The position numbers and the translations under genes were made by a program. The notes beneath the pieces were generated by a model, which did no database searches, was not told the origin of the DNA, and saw only the letters and a program-made list of their open reading frames with translations. From WHSW01 sp963740055 (GTDB lineage: Bacteria; Actinomycetota; Thermoleophilia; Solirubrobacterales; 70-9), in the NCBI GenBank assembly GCA_963740055.1, contig CAVUCL010000004.1, forward strand, positions 124,001 through 188,000: a DNA stretch of 64,000 nucleotides, written 5' to 3'. This document shows positions 1 through 7,832 of this stretch, piece by piece. Position 1 is the first letter of the stretch. Every line of letters begins with the position of its first letter.

Positions 1-2
1 AG

Positions 3-668
3 TTCAAGCGGATCAAGGCGACCCTCGGCGGCACCGTCAACGACGTCGTGCTCGCGGTCGTCAGCGGCGCCCTGCGCCAATGGCTCGAGGCCCGCGGCGT
101 GCGCACCGAGGGGATGGAGCTGCGCGCCCAGGTGCCGGTCTCGATCCGCGCCGCGGACGAGCGCGGCGCGCTCGGGAACAAGATCGCCGCGGTCCGCGGC
201 CCGGTCCCGGTCTACGTCGAGGACCCGGTCAAGCGGCTCGAGATCTGCCGCCAGGGGATGGAGGGGATCAAGCAGTCGAAGCAGGCGCTCGGCGCCGAGG
301 TGATCTCGCGCTTCAACGACTTCGCCCCGCCGACCCTGCTCGCGCAGGCGGCGCGGGTCAACTTCTCCACCCGCCTGTTCAACCTCGTGGTCACCAACGT
401 CCCCGGGCCGCAGTTCCCGCTCTACGTGCTCGGGCGCGAGCTCGAGGACGTGTTCCCGGTCGGCTTCCTGCCGCCGAACCAGGCCCTGTTCGTGGCGATC
501 ATGTCCTACAACGGCGGGATCAACTTCGGCCTGCTCGCCGACTTCGACTCGATCGACGACGTCGACCTGATCGTGCAGGGGATCGAGGACTCGGTCGCGG
601 AGCTCTCCGAGGCCGCGGACGCGGCCGCGGAGGCGGCCGGCGAACGCCCCGAGCCGGCGCCGGCCTGA
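3..668 (+). CDS. Wax ester synthase/diacylglycerol acyltransferase, C-terminal part (5' end outside window)
   Basis: The gene is open from the window edge (codons from base 3), so about the last 221 residues are present. Visible family marks of the WS/DGAT C-terminal domain are NDVVLAVVSGALR near the start, VTNVPGPQFPLYVLGRE in the middle and a late NGGINFGLLADFDSIDD stretch. The family makes wax esters or triacylglycerol from fatty acyl-CoA at the membrane or lipid droplet. The catalytic HHxxxDG motif would lie upstream and cannot be seen. The C-terminus ends in an Ala/Glu-rich tail. An EamA exporter starts 16 bases downstream with its own promoter. Confidence 0.85.
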   Translation, partial: FKRIKATLGGTVNDVVLAVVSGALRQWLEARGVRTEGMELRAQVPVSIRAADERGALGNKIAAVRGPVPVYVEDPVKRLEICRQGMEGIKQSKQALGAEVISRFNDFAPPTLLAQAARVNFSTRLFNLVVTNVPGPQFPLYVLGRELEDVFPVGFLPPNQALFVAIMSYNGGINFGLLADFDSIDDVDLIVQGIEDSVAELSEAADAAAEAAGERPEPAPA

Positions 669-671
669 CGC

Positions 672-677
672 TATCTT
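672..677 (+). promoter_or_regulatory. -10 hexamer TATCTT, leaderless start for the next gene
   Basis: TATCTT ends seven bases before the GTG at 685, the spacing expected if transcription starts at the start codon. No Shine-Dalgarno sequence is present. No convincing -35 is seen. Confidence 0.55.
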
Positions 678-684
678 CGCGGGC

Positions 685-1719
685 GTGAGCGCCCGCGCCT
701 GGATCGCCTTCGCATCGGTCTCCGTCCTCTGGGGCATCCCGTACCTGTTCATCAAGGTCGCGGTCGACGACGGCGTCTCCCCCGCGTTCCTCGCCTGGCT
801 CCGGGTCGTGATCGGCGCGGCGCTGCTCGGCGCGCTGTCCTGGCGGCTCGGGCTGCTGCGCTCGCTGCGCGGGCGCTGGCGCGTGCTCGGCGTCTACGCG
901 ATCGCCGAGATCGCGATCCCGTTCCCGCTGATCGCCGCCGGCGAGCAGTCGGTGTCCTCGTCGCTGACCGCGATCCTGATCGCCTCGGTGCCGCTGATCG
1001 TCGCCCTGCTGGCGCTGCGCTTCGACCACTCCGAGCGCGCGACCGGCCGGCGCCTGGTCGGGCTCGTGGTCGGGTTCGCCGGGGTCGTCGCCCTGGTCGG
1101 CCTCGACGTCGCCGGCGACTCCGCGGAGCTGCTCGGCGCCGGCGCGATCCTGCTCGCGGCGGTCGGCTACGCGATCGGGCCGATGGTGCTCAAGCGCCGG
1201 CTCGCGGACCTCGACCCGCGAGCGACGATGGCCGGCGCGCTCGCGATCGCGGCCGTGGCGCTGACGCCGGCGGCGCTGCTGAGCCCGCCGGCGGCGATGC
1301 CCTCCGCCGACGCGCTCGCCTCGATCGTGATCCTCGGCGTCCTCTGCACCGCGTGGGCGTTCGTCCTCTTCGGTGCCCTGATCGCCGAGGTCGGGCCCGG
1401 TCGGGCGAGCGTGATCACCTACGTCGCCCCGGTGGTCGCGGTCGCGCTCGGCGTCGCCGTGCTCGGCGAGCGCCCGGGCGCCGGCGCGATCGCCGGGCTG
1501 CTGCTGATCATCGCCGGCTCCTGGCTCTCGACCGACGGCCGCCTGCCCCCAGGGCTGGCTGCGGTCGTCACCAGGACGCGACGCCGCCCACGGTCGATCG
1601 GGCCGAGCGTCCCGACCGGGTCGGGGCAGCCCGCGCGCGGACCGCGTCGAACCGCCGACGTAAGATCCGCTGCGTGGAGTCGATCAACTACCACCTCGAG
1701 CTCACCCCGGCGCAGCTGA
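685..1719 (+). CDS. EamA/DMT-family transporter
   Basis: A drug/metabolite-transporter protein of 344 residues with about ten hydrophobic helices. It opens with a first helix containing SVLWGIPYLFIKVAV, as is typical of the family, and has two EamA repeats (roughly residues 5-135 and 150-280). Substrate cannot be told from sequence; relatives export amino acids, nucleosides or drugs across the cytoplasmic membrane. GTG 685 is chosen because a -10 hexamer sits seven bases upstream. The last 60 or so residues after the final helix are Arg/Pro-rich and run 46 bases into the next gene, so the true end may be earlier or a late indel may exist. Confidence 0.8.
   Translation: MSARAWIAFASVSVLWGIPYLFIKVAVDDGVSPAFLAWLRVVIGAALLGALSWRLGLLRSLRGRWRVLGVYAIAEIAIPFPLIAAGEQSVSSSLTAILIASVPLIVALLALRFDHSERATGRRLVGLVVGFAGVVALVGLDVAGDSAELLGAGAILLAAVGYAIGPMVLKRRLADLDPRATMAGALAIAAVALTPAALLSPPAAMPSADALASIVILGVLCTAWAFVLFGALIAEVGPGRASVITYVAPVVAVALGVAVLGERPGAGAIAGLLLIIAGSWLSTDGRLPPGLAAVVTRTRRRPRSIGPSVPTGSGQPARGPRRTADVRSAAWSRSTTTSSSPRRS
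1661..1666 (+). promoter_or_regulatory. -10 hexamer TAAGAT, leaderless start
   Basis: TAAGAT ends seven bases before the GTG at 1674. This fixes the start of the small downstream gene, which otherwise lies inside a longer open frame. Confidence 0.55.
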
Positions 1720-1922
1720 AGATCACCCATACCGCCCTGCGCAGCCTGCTCGACGACTTCGGCCACGACGAGCGCCAGATCCACACGATCATCCACGAGG
1801 TGCTGGCGAAGCTGCCCGACGAGCACGCGATTCGCGCGATCCAGCTCGACGCCGAGCTCGAGCCGAAGTCGCCGCAGCCCGAGCCGCCCGAGCCCGCCGG
1901 GGGACCCGACAGCGCCGCCTGA
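1674..1922 (+). CDS. Small hypothetical protein (82 aa)
   Basis: I do not recognise a family. The product is a short acidic helical protein. Residues 1-55 contain a regular amphipathic pattern (LTPAQLKITHTALRSLL, then HTIIHEVLAKLP), followed by a Pro/Glu-rich tail. The GTG start is supported by the TAAGAT hexamer seven bases before it. It overlaps the end of the upstream EamA frame by 46 bases and precedes a second EamA-type gene by 39 bases. Codon use is normal for the window, so it is probably expressed. Confidence 0.6.
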   Translation: MESINYHLELTPAQLKITHTALRSLLDDFGHDERQIHTIIHEVLAKLPDEHAIRAIQLDAELEPKSPQPEPPEPAGGPDSAA

Positions 1923-1944
1923 CCGGCTCGCGGGGCGCGGCCGC

Positions 1945-1950
1945 TACCCT
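1945..1950 (+). promoter_or_regulatory. Candidate -10 hexamer TACCCT
   Basis: TACCCT ends 11 bases before the ATG at 1962, implying a leader of only a few bases. Weaker than the other examples in the window. Confidence 0.35.
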
Positions 1951-1961
1951 GGCCGGCCCCG

Positions 1962-2861
1962 ATGAGCCTTACCGTCCAGATCGGGCTGCTGCTGGCGCTC
2001 GCGACCGCGTTCGCCTCGATCCTCGGCTTCCTCTACAAGCACCGCGGCGCGGTCGAGTCGCCCGCGGTCGAGATGCGGCGGCCGGTCTCGACCTCGCTCG
2101 CCCTGTTTCGCTCGCGCTGGTACGTGCTCGGGATCGTGATCGCGATGGTCGGCTGGGGACTTCACGTCGGCGCCCTGGCGCTGGCGCCGATCTCGCTCGT
2201 GCAGTCGGTGATCGCCGGCGGCCTCGTCCTGCTCACGGTCACCGCCGATCGCCTGTTCGCGCACGAGGTGACCCGGCGCGAGTGGATCGGGGTGGCGCTC
2301 GCGGCGCTCGGGCTCGCCTTCCTCGCGGCGACGCTCGACGGCGCCGGCGACGAGGCGCACGCCGACTACGAGGCCGGCCGGCTCGCCGTCTATCTCGTCG
2401 TCGTCTCCGCGGTGGCGGTCTGCGTCGCGTTCGCCGCCCGACGCAACCTGCGCGAGGGGGTGATGCTCGGAGTCTCGGCGGGGCTGTTCTGGGCGACCTC
2501 CGACACCGCGATCAAGGCGCTCTCAGGAGAGCTCGGCGAGTCCGCGTGGACCGCGATCCTCTTCAGCCCGCTGGCGGCGGTGATCGCGCTCTGCTCGGCG
2601 GCCGGGCTGATCGTCTCCGCCCGCAGCCTCCAGGTCGGCAAGGCGGTCCCGGTGATCGCGCTCACCAGCGTCGCCGCCAACGCGCTCACGATCGCGGCCG
2701 GGCCGCTGGTCTTCGCGGAGCCGTTCCCGGACGAGCCGCTCGGAGTCGTCATGCGCGTGAGCGCGTTCGCGCTCGTGATCGTCGCCGCCGCGCTCACCCC
2801 GGCGCCGGTGAGCGCCGCCGAGCGGCTTGAGGGGAGCGAGCTCGGCGAGGCCCGGGTCTGA
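1962..2861 (+). CDS. DMT-superfamily membrane transporter
   Basis: A 299-residue polytopic membrane protein with about nine to ten hydrophobic helices. It has the EamA/NIPA-like pattern of two repeats: helix 1 is LTVQIGLLLALATAFASILG and the second half begins near residue 165 with a helix containing LGVSAGLFWATSDTAIKAL. Substrate is unknown. It has no Shine-Dalgarno sequence and a very short leader. It converges on the nickel/cobalt-type transporter, with 23 bases between the stops. Confidence 0.7.
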   Translation: MSLTVQIGLLLALATAFASILGFLYKHRGAVESPAVEMRRPVSTSLALFRSRWYVLGIVIAMVGWGLHVGALALAPISLVQSVIAGGLVLLTVTADRLFAHEVTRREWIGVALAALGLAFLAATLDGAGDEAHADYEAGRLAVYLVVVSAVAVCVAFAARRNLREGVMLGVSAGLFWATSDTAIKALSGELGESAWTAILFSPLAAVIALCSAAGLIVSARSLQVGKAVPVIALTSVAANALTIAAGPLVFAEPFPDEPLGVVMRVSAFALVIVAAALTPAPVSAAERLEGSELGEARV

Positions 2862-2884
2862 GCGCCGCCGCTTGAGGAGCGACC

Positions 2885-3658
2885 TCAGACGAGGCCGGCG
2901 TACCAGAGGCCGAAGCTGAGCCCGAAGAGGCCGAAGGCCGGGATCAGGACGGTGCGATACAGCGGTTCGATCACCGGCCGCGTCAGCACCCAGGCGAAGG
3001 CGGTCGTGCAGACCGCCATCGAGACGACCGACATCGGGGCGAACACCGCCAGCGCCAGCCCGGCCTCGAGCTGCGACGGCAGCGCCGCGAGCAGCAGGAC
3101 GACCACCGCGCCGGTGCCGGCGAGGCCGTGCAGGAGGCCGATCCCGACCGCCTGGTGCGGCGTCCGCAGGTGCCGGTGGTGATGGCCGCCGTCGCCGTCG
3201 CGGAGATGCACGTGGGTCGCGCCCGGGGTGGTGGCCGGGGTCGCGGCAGGCTCGTGCAGGTGCCCGCCGGCGCGGAAGTCGCCCCTGACCCACTTCCAGA
3301 TCACCCTCGCGGCGAGCAGGATGATCACCAGCCCGATCGCCTTCTCGGCCCCGGACTCGAGCGCCGCGGGGAGCTCGGACTTGAACACGATCAGCGGGAT
3401 CCCGAGCAGCAGCAGCGCGGCGGCGTGGCCGACGCCCCACCAGGCGCCGAGCTTGGCCGCGCCGCGGGCGTCGCCGCCGTCGGCGGCGACGAGCGAGGTC
3501 ACGGCGACGAGGTGGTCGGGGTCGGAGGCGTGGCGAAGCCCGAGCACGAAGGCGATCACCAGCGCGACCAGCAGGGGAGCGCCGTCGACGAGCCCGGTCA
3601 GCGCCGCGTCGAGCTCCTCCACCGGCTTGAACAGGAACTCGAAGTCGATCGCCGCCAT
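2885..3658 (-). CDS. NicO/UreH-family nickel/cobalt-type transporter
   Basis: A membrane protein of 257 residues. The HASDPDH motif in the second helix is the HX4DH metal-transport signature of the HoxN/NixA/NicO families. A central loop is rich in His (HVHLRDGDGGHHHRHLRTPH), as expected for metal buffering, followed by HGLAGTGAVV and three more helices. It likely moves Ni(II) or Co(II), possibly outward. ATG 3658 is chosen: it lies one base after the stop of the Fur-family gene upstream, so the two form an operon. A longer in-frame start at 3694 would overlap the regulator. Confidence 0.75.
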   Translation of the reverse strand: MAAIDFEFLFKPVEELDAALTGLVDGAPLLVALVIAFVLGLRHASDPDHLVAVTSLVAADGGDARGAAKLGAWWGVGHAAALLLLGIPLIVFKSELPAALESGAEKAIGLVIILLAARVIWKWVRGDFRAGGHLHEPAATPATTPGATHVHLRDGDGGHHHRHLRTPHQAVGIGLLHGLAGTGAVVVLLLAALPSQLEAGLALAVFAPMSVVSMAVCTTAFAWVLTRPVIEPLYRTVLIPAFGLFGLSFGLWYAGLV

Positions 3659-3660
3659 GC

Positions 3661-4137
3661 CTAGCTCTCGTCCTCGGAGTCCTCGGCGACGCACTCGCGG
3701 CAGCGACCGACGATCGGGAAGTGGGAGAAGCGCGCCTCGAAGCCGAAGCGCTCCCAGATCAGCTCACGCGCAGGCGCGAGCTCGCCGGCGGGGACGGTGA
3801 TCGCCTTGCCGCAGCGCTCGCAGACGAGGTGCTCGCGGTCGATCCGCGACGCCGGCGCGTAGAGGCCGGGGCCGTGGCCCGCGTGGAAGTGGCGCACGAG
3901 GCCGATCCGCTCGAGGGTCTCCAGGTTGCGGTAGACCGAGGTGATGTCGGAACCGGGCAGCCGCCCGCCGAGGCCCTCCGCGATCTGCTCGGCCGAGACC
4001 GGTTCCTCGGCGGCGAACAGGGCCTCGATCAGCAGCCGCCGCGCCGCCGAGACCCGCATCCCCTGCTCGCGCAGGAGCGTCATCGCCGTCGCCGCGTCGT
4101 CGGCGTCGAGGGGGGTCGAGGTGTGGGCGACGGTCAT
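3661..4137 (-). CDS. Fur-family metalloregulator
   Basis: A protein of 158 residues with a winged-helix N-terminal domain (about 15-90; RVSAARRLLIEALFAAEEPVS, then SVYRNLETLERIGLV in the recognition helix region). The metal-binding C-terminal half has HLVCERCGKAI and a terminal CREC, the two CxxC pairs of the structural zinc site. It is a Fur/Zur/Nur-type DNA-binding repressor. Its gene is followed after one base by a nickel/cobalt-type transporter, which suggests a Nur-like nickel or a zinc role, but the metal cannot be read from sequence. A perfect palindrome lies just upstream. Its ATG overlaps the stop of the LuxR-type regulator frame (ATGA). Confidence 0.85.
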   Translation of the reverse strand: MTVAHTSTPLDADDAATAMTLLREQGMRVSAARRLLIEALFAAEEPVSAEQIAEGLGGRLPGSDITSVYRNLETLERIGLVRHFHAGHGPGLYAPASRIDREHLVCERCGKAITVPAGELAPARELIWERFGFEARFSHFPIVGRCRECVAEDSEDES

Positions 4138-5291
4138 CCCAATGCAGCGGATCGCTCGTAACTACGAGTTTCTCGCAATTGGGACCGATGCGCAAGTAGT
4201 CCCGTAGCCGGCCAGCGGCACTTCGCTCTGCAACGGGCGGCGCCGCTTCGATCAGGGTCCGTGCCGATGCCGTGACGGTGGGCGACGGCGGCGGCCTCGG
4301 TGCGGCCGCGCACGTCGAGCTTGGTCAGGATTCGCGAGACGTGGACGCTGGCCGTCTTCTCGGCCATGAACAGGCGCTCGCCGATCTCCCGGTTGGTGGC
4401 GCCTGCAGCGACCAGCTCCAAGACCTGGAGCTCGCGGGGGGTGAGCCCGAACGGGGCCTCATCGGGCTCGGTCTCCCCCGCGTCCGCCTCGCCCGCCGAC
4501 GGCGCGAGGTTGAGCCGTGCCCGCGCCGCGAGCCCGGCGGTCTCGCCGGCCAGCCATCCCGCGCCGAGTGCGTCGGCGGCGCCCGAGGCGTCGGCGAGTG
4601 CCCGGGCGGCACCGCCGCGGTCGCTGCGGGCGAGCGCCGCCTCGGCCTGACGCCAGCGTGCGAGCGCCGCCGGGTACGGTCGCCCGAGCGCCTCCCAGGC
4701 TGCCGCCGCTGCGGCCCACAGCGCCGGCTGGTCCGCGGCCTCGACCCGCGCGAGCTCCGCCTCGGCGAGGGCCGCGAGCGCGGCCTCCAGCGGGCGGCCC
4801 TCCGCCTCCTCCGCAGTCCCGAGGACGAGCTCGCAGAGCGAGCGGGCGCGCTCGATCGCGTCGCGCTCCGCCGCGTCATCGCCGAGATCGCGTGCGCGGG
4901 CGGCGATCTCGGCCTCGACCGTGAGCCCGGCGCCGGCCACGAGGGCGATCCTGAACCCGTCTTCGCTGCAGAACTGGATCCGGTCCATGCCGCGGTCGAT
5001 CGCCGCCCGGGCACTGTCGAGGTCGCCGGCTCGGCGCAGCGTCTCGGCCTGAAGCTCGGCGAGCACGGCGATGTACTGGGTCTCGAGCGCGTCGCGCAGG
5101 ATCTCCTCCGCGCCGTCGAGCATGCCGGCGACGTCGTCGGCCCCGCCGCGCGCGAGCGCGAGCTGGGCCCGGCGCAGGCTCCGGTGCGCCTCGGCCACGC
5201 CCTGGGTCCCGTGTCGCACCGCGGCCAGGTTGTCCTCGGCGCGCTCCCACTCGCCCAGGTCGAAGTGGATCTCGGCCAGGTTGAGGTGCAT
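4134..5291 (-). CDS. LuxR-family (LAL-type) regulator, C-terminal half after a frameshift
   Basis: This frame carries the second half of the regulator whose N-terminal half is read at 5327-7240. It has helical TPR-like repeats (LNLAEIHFDLGEWERAEDNL near its start) and then a LuxR/GerE helix-turn-helix: LTPRELQVLELVAAGATNRE followed by the KTASVHVSRILTKL recognition region. After the helix-turn-helix there is an unusual basic tail of about 40 residues that runs through the Fur promoter and stops on the Fur start codon. The tail may itself reflect an indel. I take this and the upstream frame as one gene of about 1,035 codons, a normal size for large LuxR ATPase regulators. Confidence 0.65.
   Translation of the reverse strand: MHLNLAEIHFDLGEWERAEDNLAAVRHGTQGVAEAHRSLRRAQLALARGGADDVAGMLDGAEEILRDALETQYIAVLAELQAETLRRAGDLDSARAAIDRGMDRIQFCSEDGFRIALVAGAGLTVEAEIAARARDLGDDAAERDAIERARSLCELVLGTAEEAEGRPLEAALAALAEAELARVEAADQPALWAAAAAAWEALGRPYPAALARWRQAEAALARSDRGGAARALADASGAADALGAGWLAGETAGLAARARLNLAPSAGEADAGETEPDEAPFGLTPRELQVLELVAAGATNREIGERLFMAEKTASVHVSRILTKLDVRGRTEAAAVAHRHGIGTDPDRSGAARCRAKCRWPATGLLAHRSQLRETRSYERSAALG
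4155..4168 (-). promoter_or_regulatory. Palindrome CTCGTA-AC-TACGAG, possible Fur-family operator
   Basis: A perfect 6-2-6 inverted repeat starts 18 bases upstream of the Fur-family start codon. Its position suits autoregulation. It does not closely match textbook Fur or Zur boxes, so the assignment is inference. Confidence 0.4.
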
Positions 5292-5326
5292 GAAGCGCAC
5301 CGGTCTAGTCGAGCCACCGGTCGAGA

Positions 5327-7240
5327 TCACCGGCGATCCACGACCCTCGAGGCGCCGAGGGTGGCGACCTCGCGCGCCTCGGCGCCGTGGCCCGCCGTGT
5401 GGAGCGCGTCCGCGAAGTTGAGGTACGCGGTGGCGAGGTCGTCGGTGAACCCGGTGCCCTCGGCGACCTCGATCGACTCGGCCATCCGCTCCCGTCCCTC
5501 CGACTCGCGGCCGAGCGCGAAGAGCGCGCAACCGAGGCGGTTGAGGATGCCGGCTCGCTCGGACTCCAGCCCCAGGCGCTCGGCGGCATCGAGCGCCTCG
5601 GGTGCGGCCTCGCAGACCTCCCGGAAGCGGCCCTGGAGCAGCAGGAAGCGGACCTGCTGGGCGAGCAACCTGGCCCGCGCCGGCGAGTCGATCCGCCCCC
5701 CGAGCAGATCCAGGCCGCGACGCTGGGTCTCGCGGCTGCGCTCGGCCCGCCCGAGCGACCACTGGCAGGTCGCCAGGGCCGCCAGGACTCCGGCGAGCCG
5801 CTCGGGATCGGCGCCGTCGCCGATCGACTCGATCGCGCGCTCGTAGAGCGCCGCCGCGATCGCGTCCTCGCCGGCCAGGTAGTGGATCCGTGCGGCCCGC
5901 GACAGCAGCTCGCCCTCGTCGATTCCGGTCAGCGCCTCGGCCTCGGCCACGCGCGGCCAGAGCTCGAGCGCCCGGTCGAGCAGCCCCGCCGCCTCGCCGT
6001 AGGCGTGCACGCCGCGGACCGCGTCGGCCGCGGCGAGCGCCGCCTTCAGCGCCTGCGGCTGGTCGCCGGCGGCGTGGTAGTGATGGGCGATCCCGGTCGC
6101 CGACCAGACCGAGTCGTCGTCCCGGGCGAGCACCTCGAGCGCGGCCGCGAGGGCCAGGTGGAGCTCCGCGCGCTCGCCCGGCAGCAGGTCGTCGTAGAGC
6201 ACCTCGCGCAGCAGCGCGTGGCGGAAGCCGAAGCGGCCGGAGTCGAGCGCCTCCAGGATCTGCGCCTCGAGTGCCTCGCGGATCGCGACCGAGAGCTCGT
6301 CGGCCCCGATCGGCCCCGCGGCGGCCAGGAGCTCCTCGTCAGCGCTGCCGGCCACGGCGAGCAGCCGCAGGGTCCGCTGGCTGGACCCCGACAGCCTTTC
6401 CACCCGCACGAGCAACGCGTCGCGCAGGCTCGGCGGAAGCGAGCCGCGCCCGTCGACCCCCGCGGCGAGCAGCTCCTCGGTGAACAGCGGGTTGCCGGCG
6501 GTGCGCTCGTAGAGGCGGCCGACGACCACGTCCTCGGGCGCCTGGCCGAGGATGTCGGCGAGCTGGTCGGCGAGCTCCGAGCGGTCGAAGCGCTCGAGCT
6601 CGAGCCGCCGGGCGCGCGAGGCGCGCTCGAGCTCGGCCAGCACCGGCCGCAGGGGATGACGACGGTGCAGCTCGTCCGCGCGGTAGGTCGCCACCACGAT
6701 CACACGCTCGGAGCTGAGGTTCGCGGCGAGGAAGCGAAGGAAAGAGCGCGTCGAGCTGTCCGCCCAGTGGATGTCCTCGATCCACAGGAGGACCGGGCAC
6801 TCGGACCCGAGCCTCGCGACGAGCTCGAGGAAGGCGTCGAAGAGGCGCCGCTGGGCCTCGCCCCGCTCCGATTCGGGCTCCGCCGAGGGCGTGCCGATCT
6901 CGGGGTTGAGCCGGGCGAGCTCGGCGCGGGTGCCCTCGGAGAGCTCCTCGAGGATCGGCTCGCAGGTGCGATGCAGAGGGCGTAGGGCAGCGACCAGCGG
7001 CGCGTACGGCAGCTCCCCCTCGCCGAGCTCCACGCAGGTGCCGCCGATCGCCCACGCGCCCTGCTCCTCCGCCGTCGCGATCAGCTCGCGCAGCAGCCGG
7101 GTCTTGCCCACGCCCGACTCGCCCGCGACGAAGAAGAGCGCCGGGAGCACCTCCGGCTCGGTCTCGCGAAGCGCCGCCGCCAGCTCGGCGAGCTCCTGCG
7201 TGCGGCCGACGAAGCGGCTTGCGGTGACGCGCTGGACCAC
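5327..7240 (-). CDS. LuxR-family (LAL-type) regulator, N-terminal ATPase half before a frameshift
   Basis: The 637 residues begin with VGRTQELAELAAAL and a P-loop GESGVGKTRLL (about 40-50). Walker B is PVLLWIEDIHWAD near 150, followed by an AAA/STAND ATPase core and TPR-like helical repeats. This is the N-terminal signalling ATPase of a large ATP-binding LuxR regulator. The frame stops at 5327 while the repeat region and DNA-binding domain continue in another frame, so a frameshift lies near 5290-5330. Total length (3,107 bases) is not a multiple of three, in keeping with an indel. Direct repeats sit in the promoter region just upstream. Confidence 0.75.
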   Translation of the reverse strand: MVQRVTASRFVGRTQELAELAAALRETEPEVLPALFFVAGESGVGKTRLLRELIATAEEQGAWAIGGTCVELGEGELPYAPLVAALRPLHRTCEPILEELSEGTRAELARLNPEIGTPSAEPESERGEAQRRLFDAFLELVARLGSECPVLLWIEDIHWADSSTRSFLRFLAANLSSERVIVVATYRADELHRRHPLRPVLAELERASRARRLELERFDRSELADQLADILGQAPEDVVVGRLYERTAGNPLFTEELLAAGVDGRGSLPPSLRDALLVRVERLSGSSQRTLRLLAVAGSADEELLAAAGPIGADELSVAIREALEAQILEALDSGRFGFRHALLREVLYDDLLPGERAELHLALAAALEVLARDDDSVWSATGIAHHYHAAGDQPQALKAALAAADAVRGVHAYGEAAGLLDRALELWPRVAEAEALTGIDEGELLSRAARIHYLAGEDAIAAALYERAIESIGDGADPERLAGVLAALATCQWSLGRAERSRETQRRGLDLLGGRIDSPARARLLAQQVRFLLLQGRFREVCEAAPEALDAAERLGLESERAGILNRLGCALFALGRESEGRERMAESIEVAEGTGFTDDLATAYLNFADALHTAGHGAEAREVATLGASRVVDRR

Positions 7241-7269
7241 CCCCTCAGTATGGCCGTGCCCGGGGCTCC

Positions 7270-7306
7270 AGCGAGTAAGGGGTCGGGGCTAGCGAAGTAA
7301 GGGGTC
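7270..7306. repeat. Imperfect direct repeat in divergent promoter region
   Basis: AGCGAGTAAGGGGTC (7270-7284) is repeated with one extra base as AGCGAAGTAAGGGGTC (7291-7306). The repeat lies between the LuxR-type regulator and the divergent gene at 7395. It is a plausible binding site for the regulator. Confidence 0.4.
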
Positions 7307-7394
7307 CGCGCGCCGAGATCGGCCCGAAAAGCCGATGTGCAAGCGGTTTCTTAGACGTAGCTTGGTGATCACGAAGCAACCGAAGGAGTTCGAG

Positions 7395-7832
7395 ATGAAC
7401 GCGCTGATCACCAGCATCGCCAAGCAGAGGACCGAGGACCTCCACAAGCACGCCGAGCGCCGGCGCCGTGCCCGTCGGGTGCGGGCGCGGCGCGCGGCCC
7501 CGGCGTTCGCGCAGGAGCTCTCGCTCCGCCGCCTCGGCGCCGCCGACGACGAGGCGCTGGAGCGGCTGGCCGAGCGCGACTCGGCCGAGACGCCTCGGGG
7601 CGACGTCCTCGGCGCGGAGCTCGAGGGCCACCTGATCGCGGCGGTCTCGCTCGACAGCGGCGAGCTCGTCGCGGACCCGTTCACGCGGACCGAGCCGGCG
7701 CGCTCGCTGCTCGAGCTGCGCGTCAAGCAGCTCGGCGTACGGCGGCCACGGCGGGGCTACCGGCTCGCGGTTCCGAAGACCGGCTCGCCGGCGACGAACG
7801 TGGCCTCGGCCAGCGGCACGCCCGGGCGGTAG
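7395..7832 (+). CDS. Conserved small actinobacterial protein of unknown function
   Basis: ATG 7395 has a good Shine-Dalgarno sequence (AAGGAG, six bases upstream). The first 110 residues look real: a basic N-terminus (RRRRARRVRARRAA) and then a segment with RRLGAADDEALERLAERD and LIAAVSLDSGELVADPFTRT. This resembles small proteins I recall from Thermoleophilia, of no known function. The last 30 or so residues are antisense to the end of hutI, so the real stop may be earlier, with an indel near 7730. It is divergent from the LuxR-type regulator. Confidence 0.6.
   Translation: MNALITSIAKQRTEDLHKHAERRRRARRVRARRAAPAFAQELSLRRLGAADDEALERLAERDSAETPRGDVLGAELEGHLIAAVSLDSGELVADPFTRTEPARSLLELRVKQLGVRRPRRGYRLAVPKTGSPATNVASASGTPGR

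Noticed and set aside
2840..2900. Short hairpin (TGAGG-AGCGA-CCTCA) between convergent transporter genes as a terminator
   Set aside because: A five-base stem with no T-tract is too weak to support in such GC-rich sequence.
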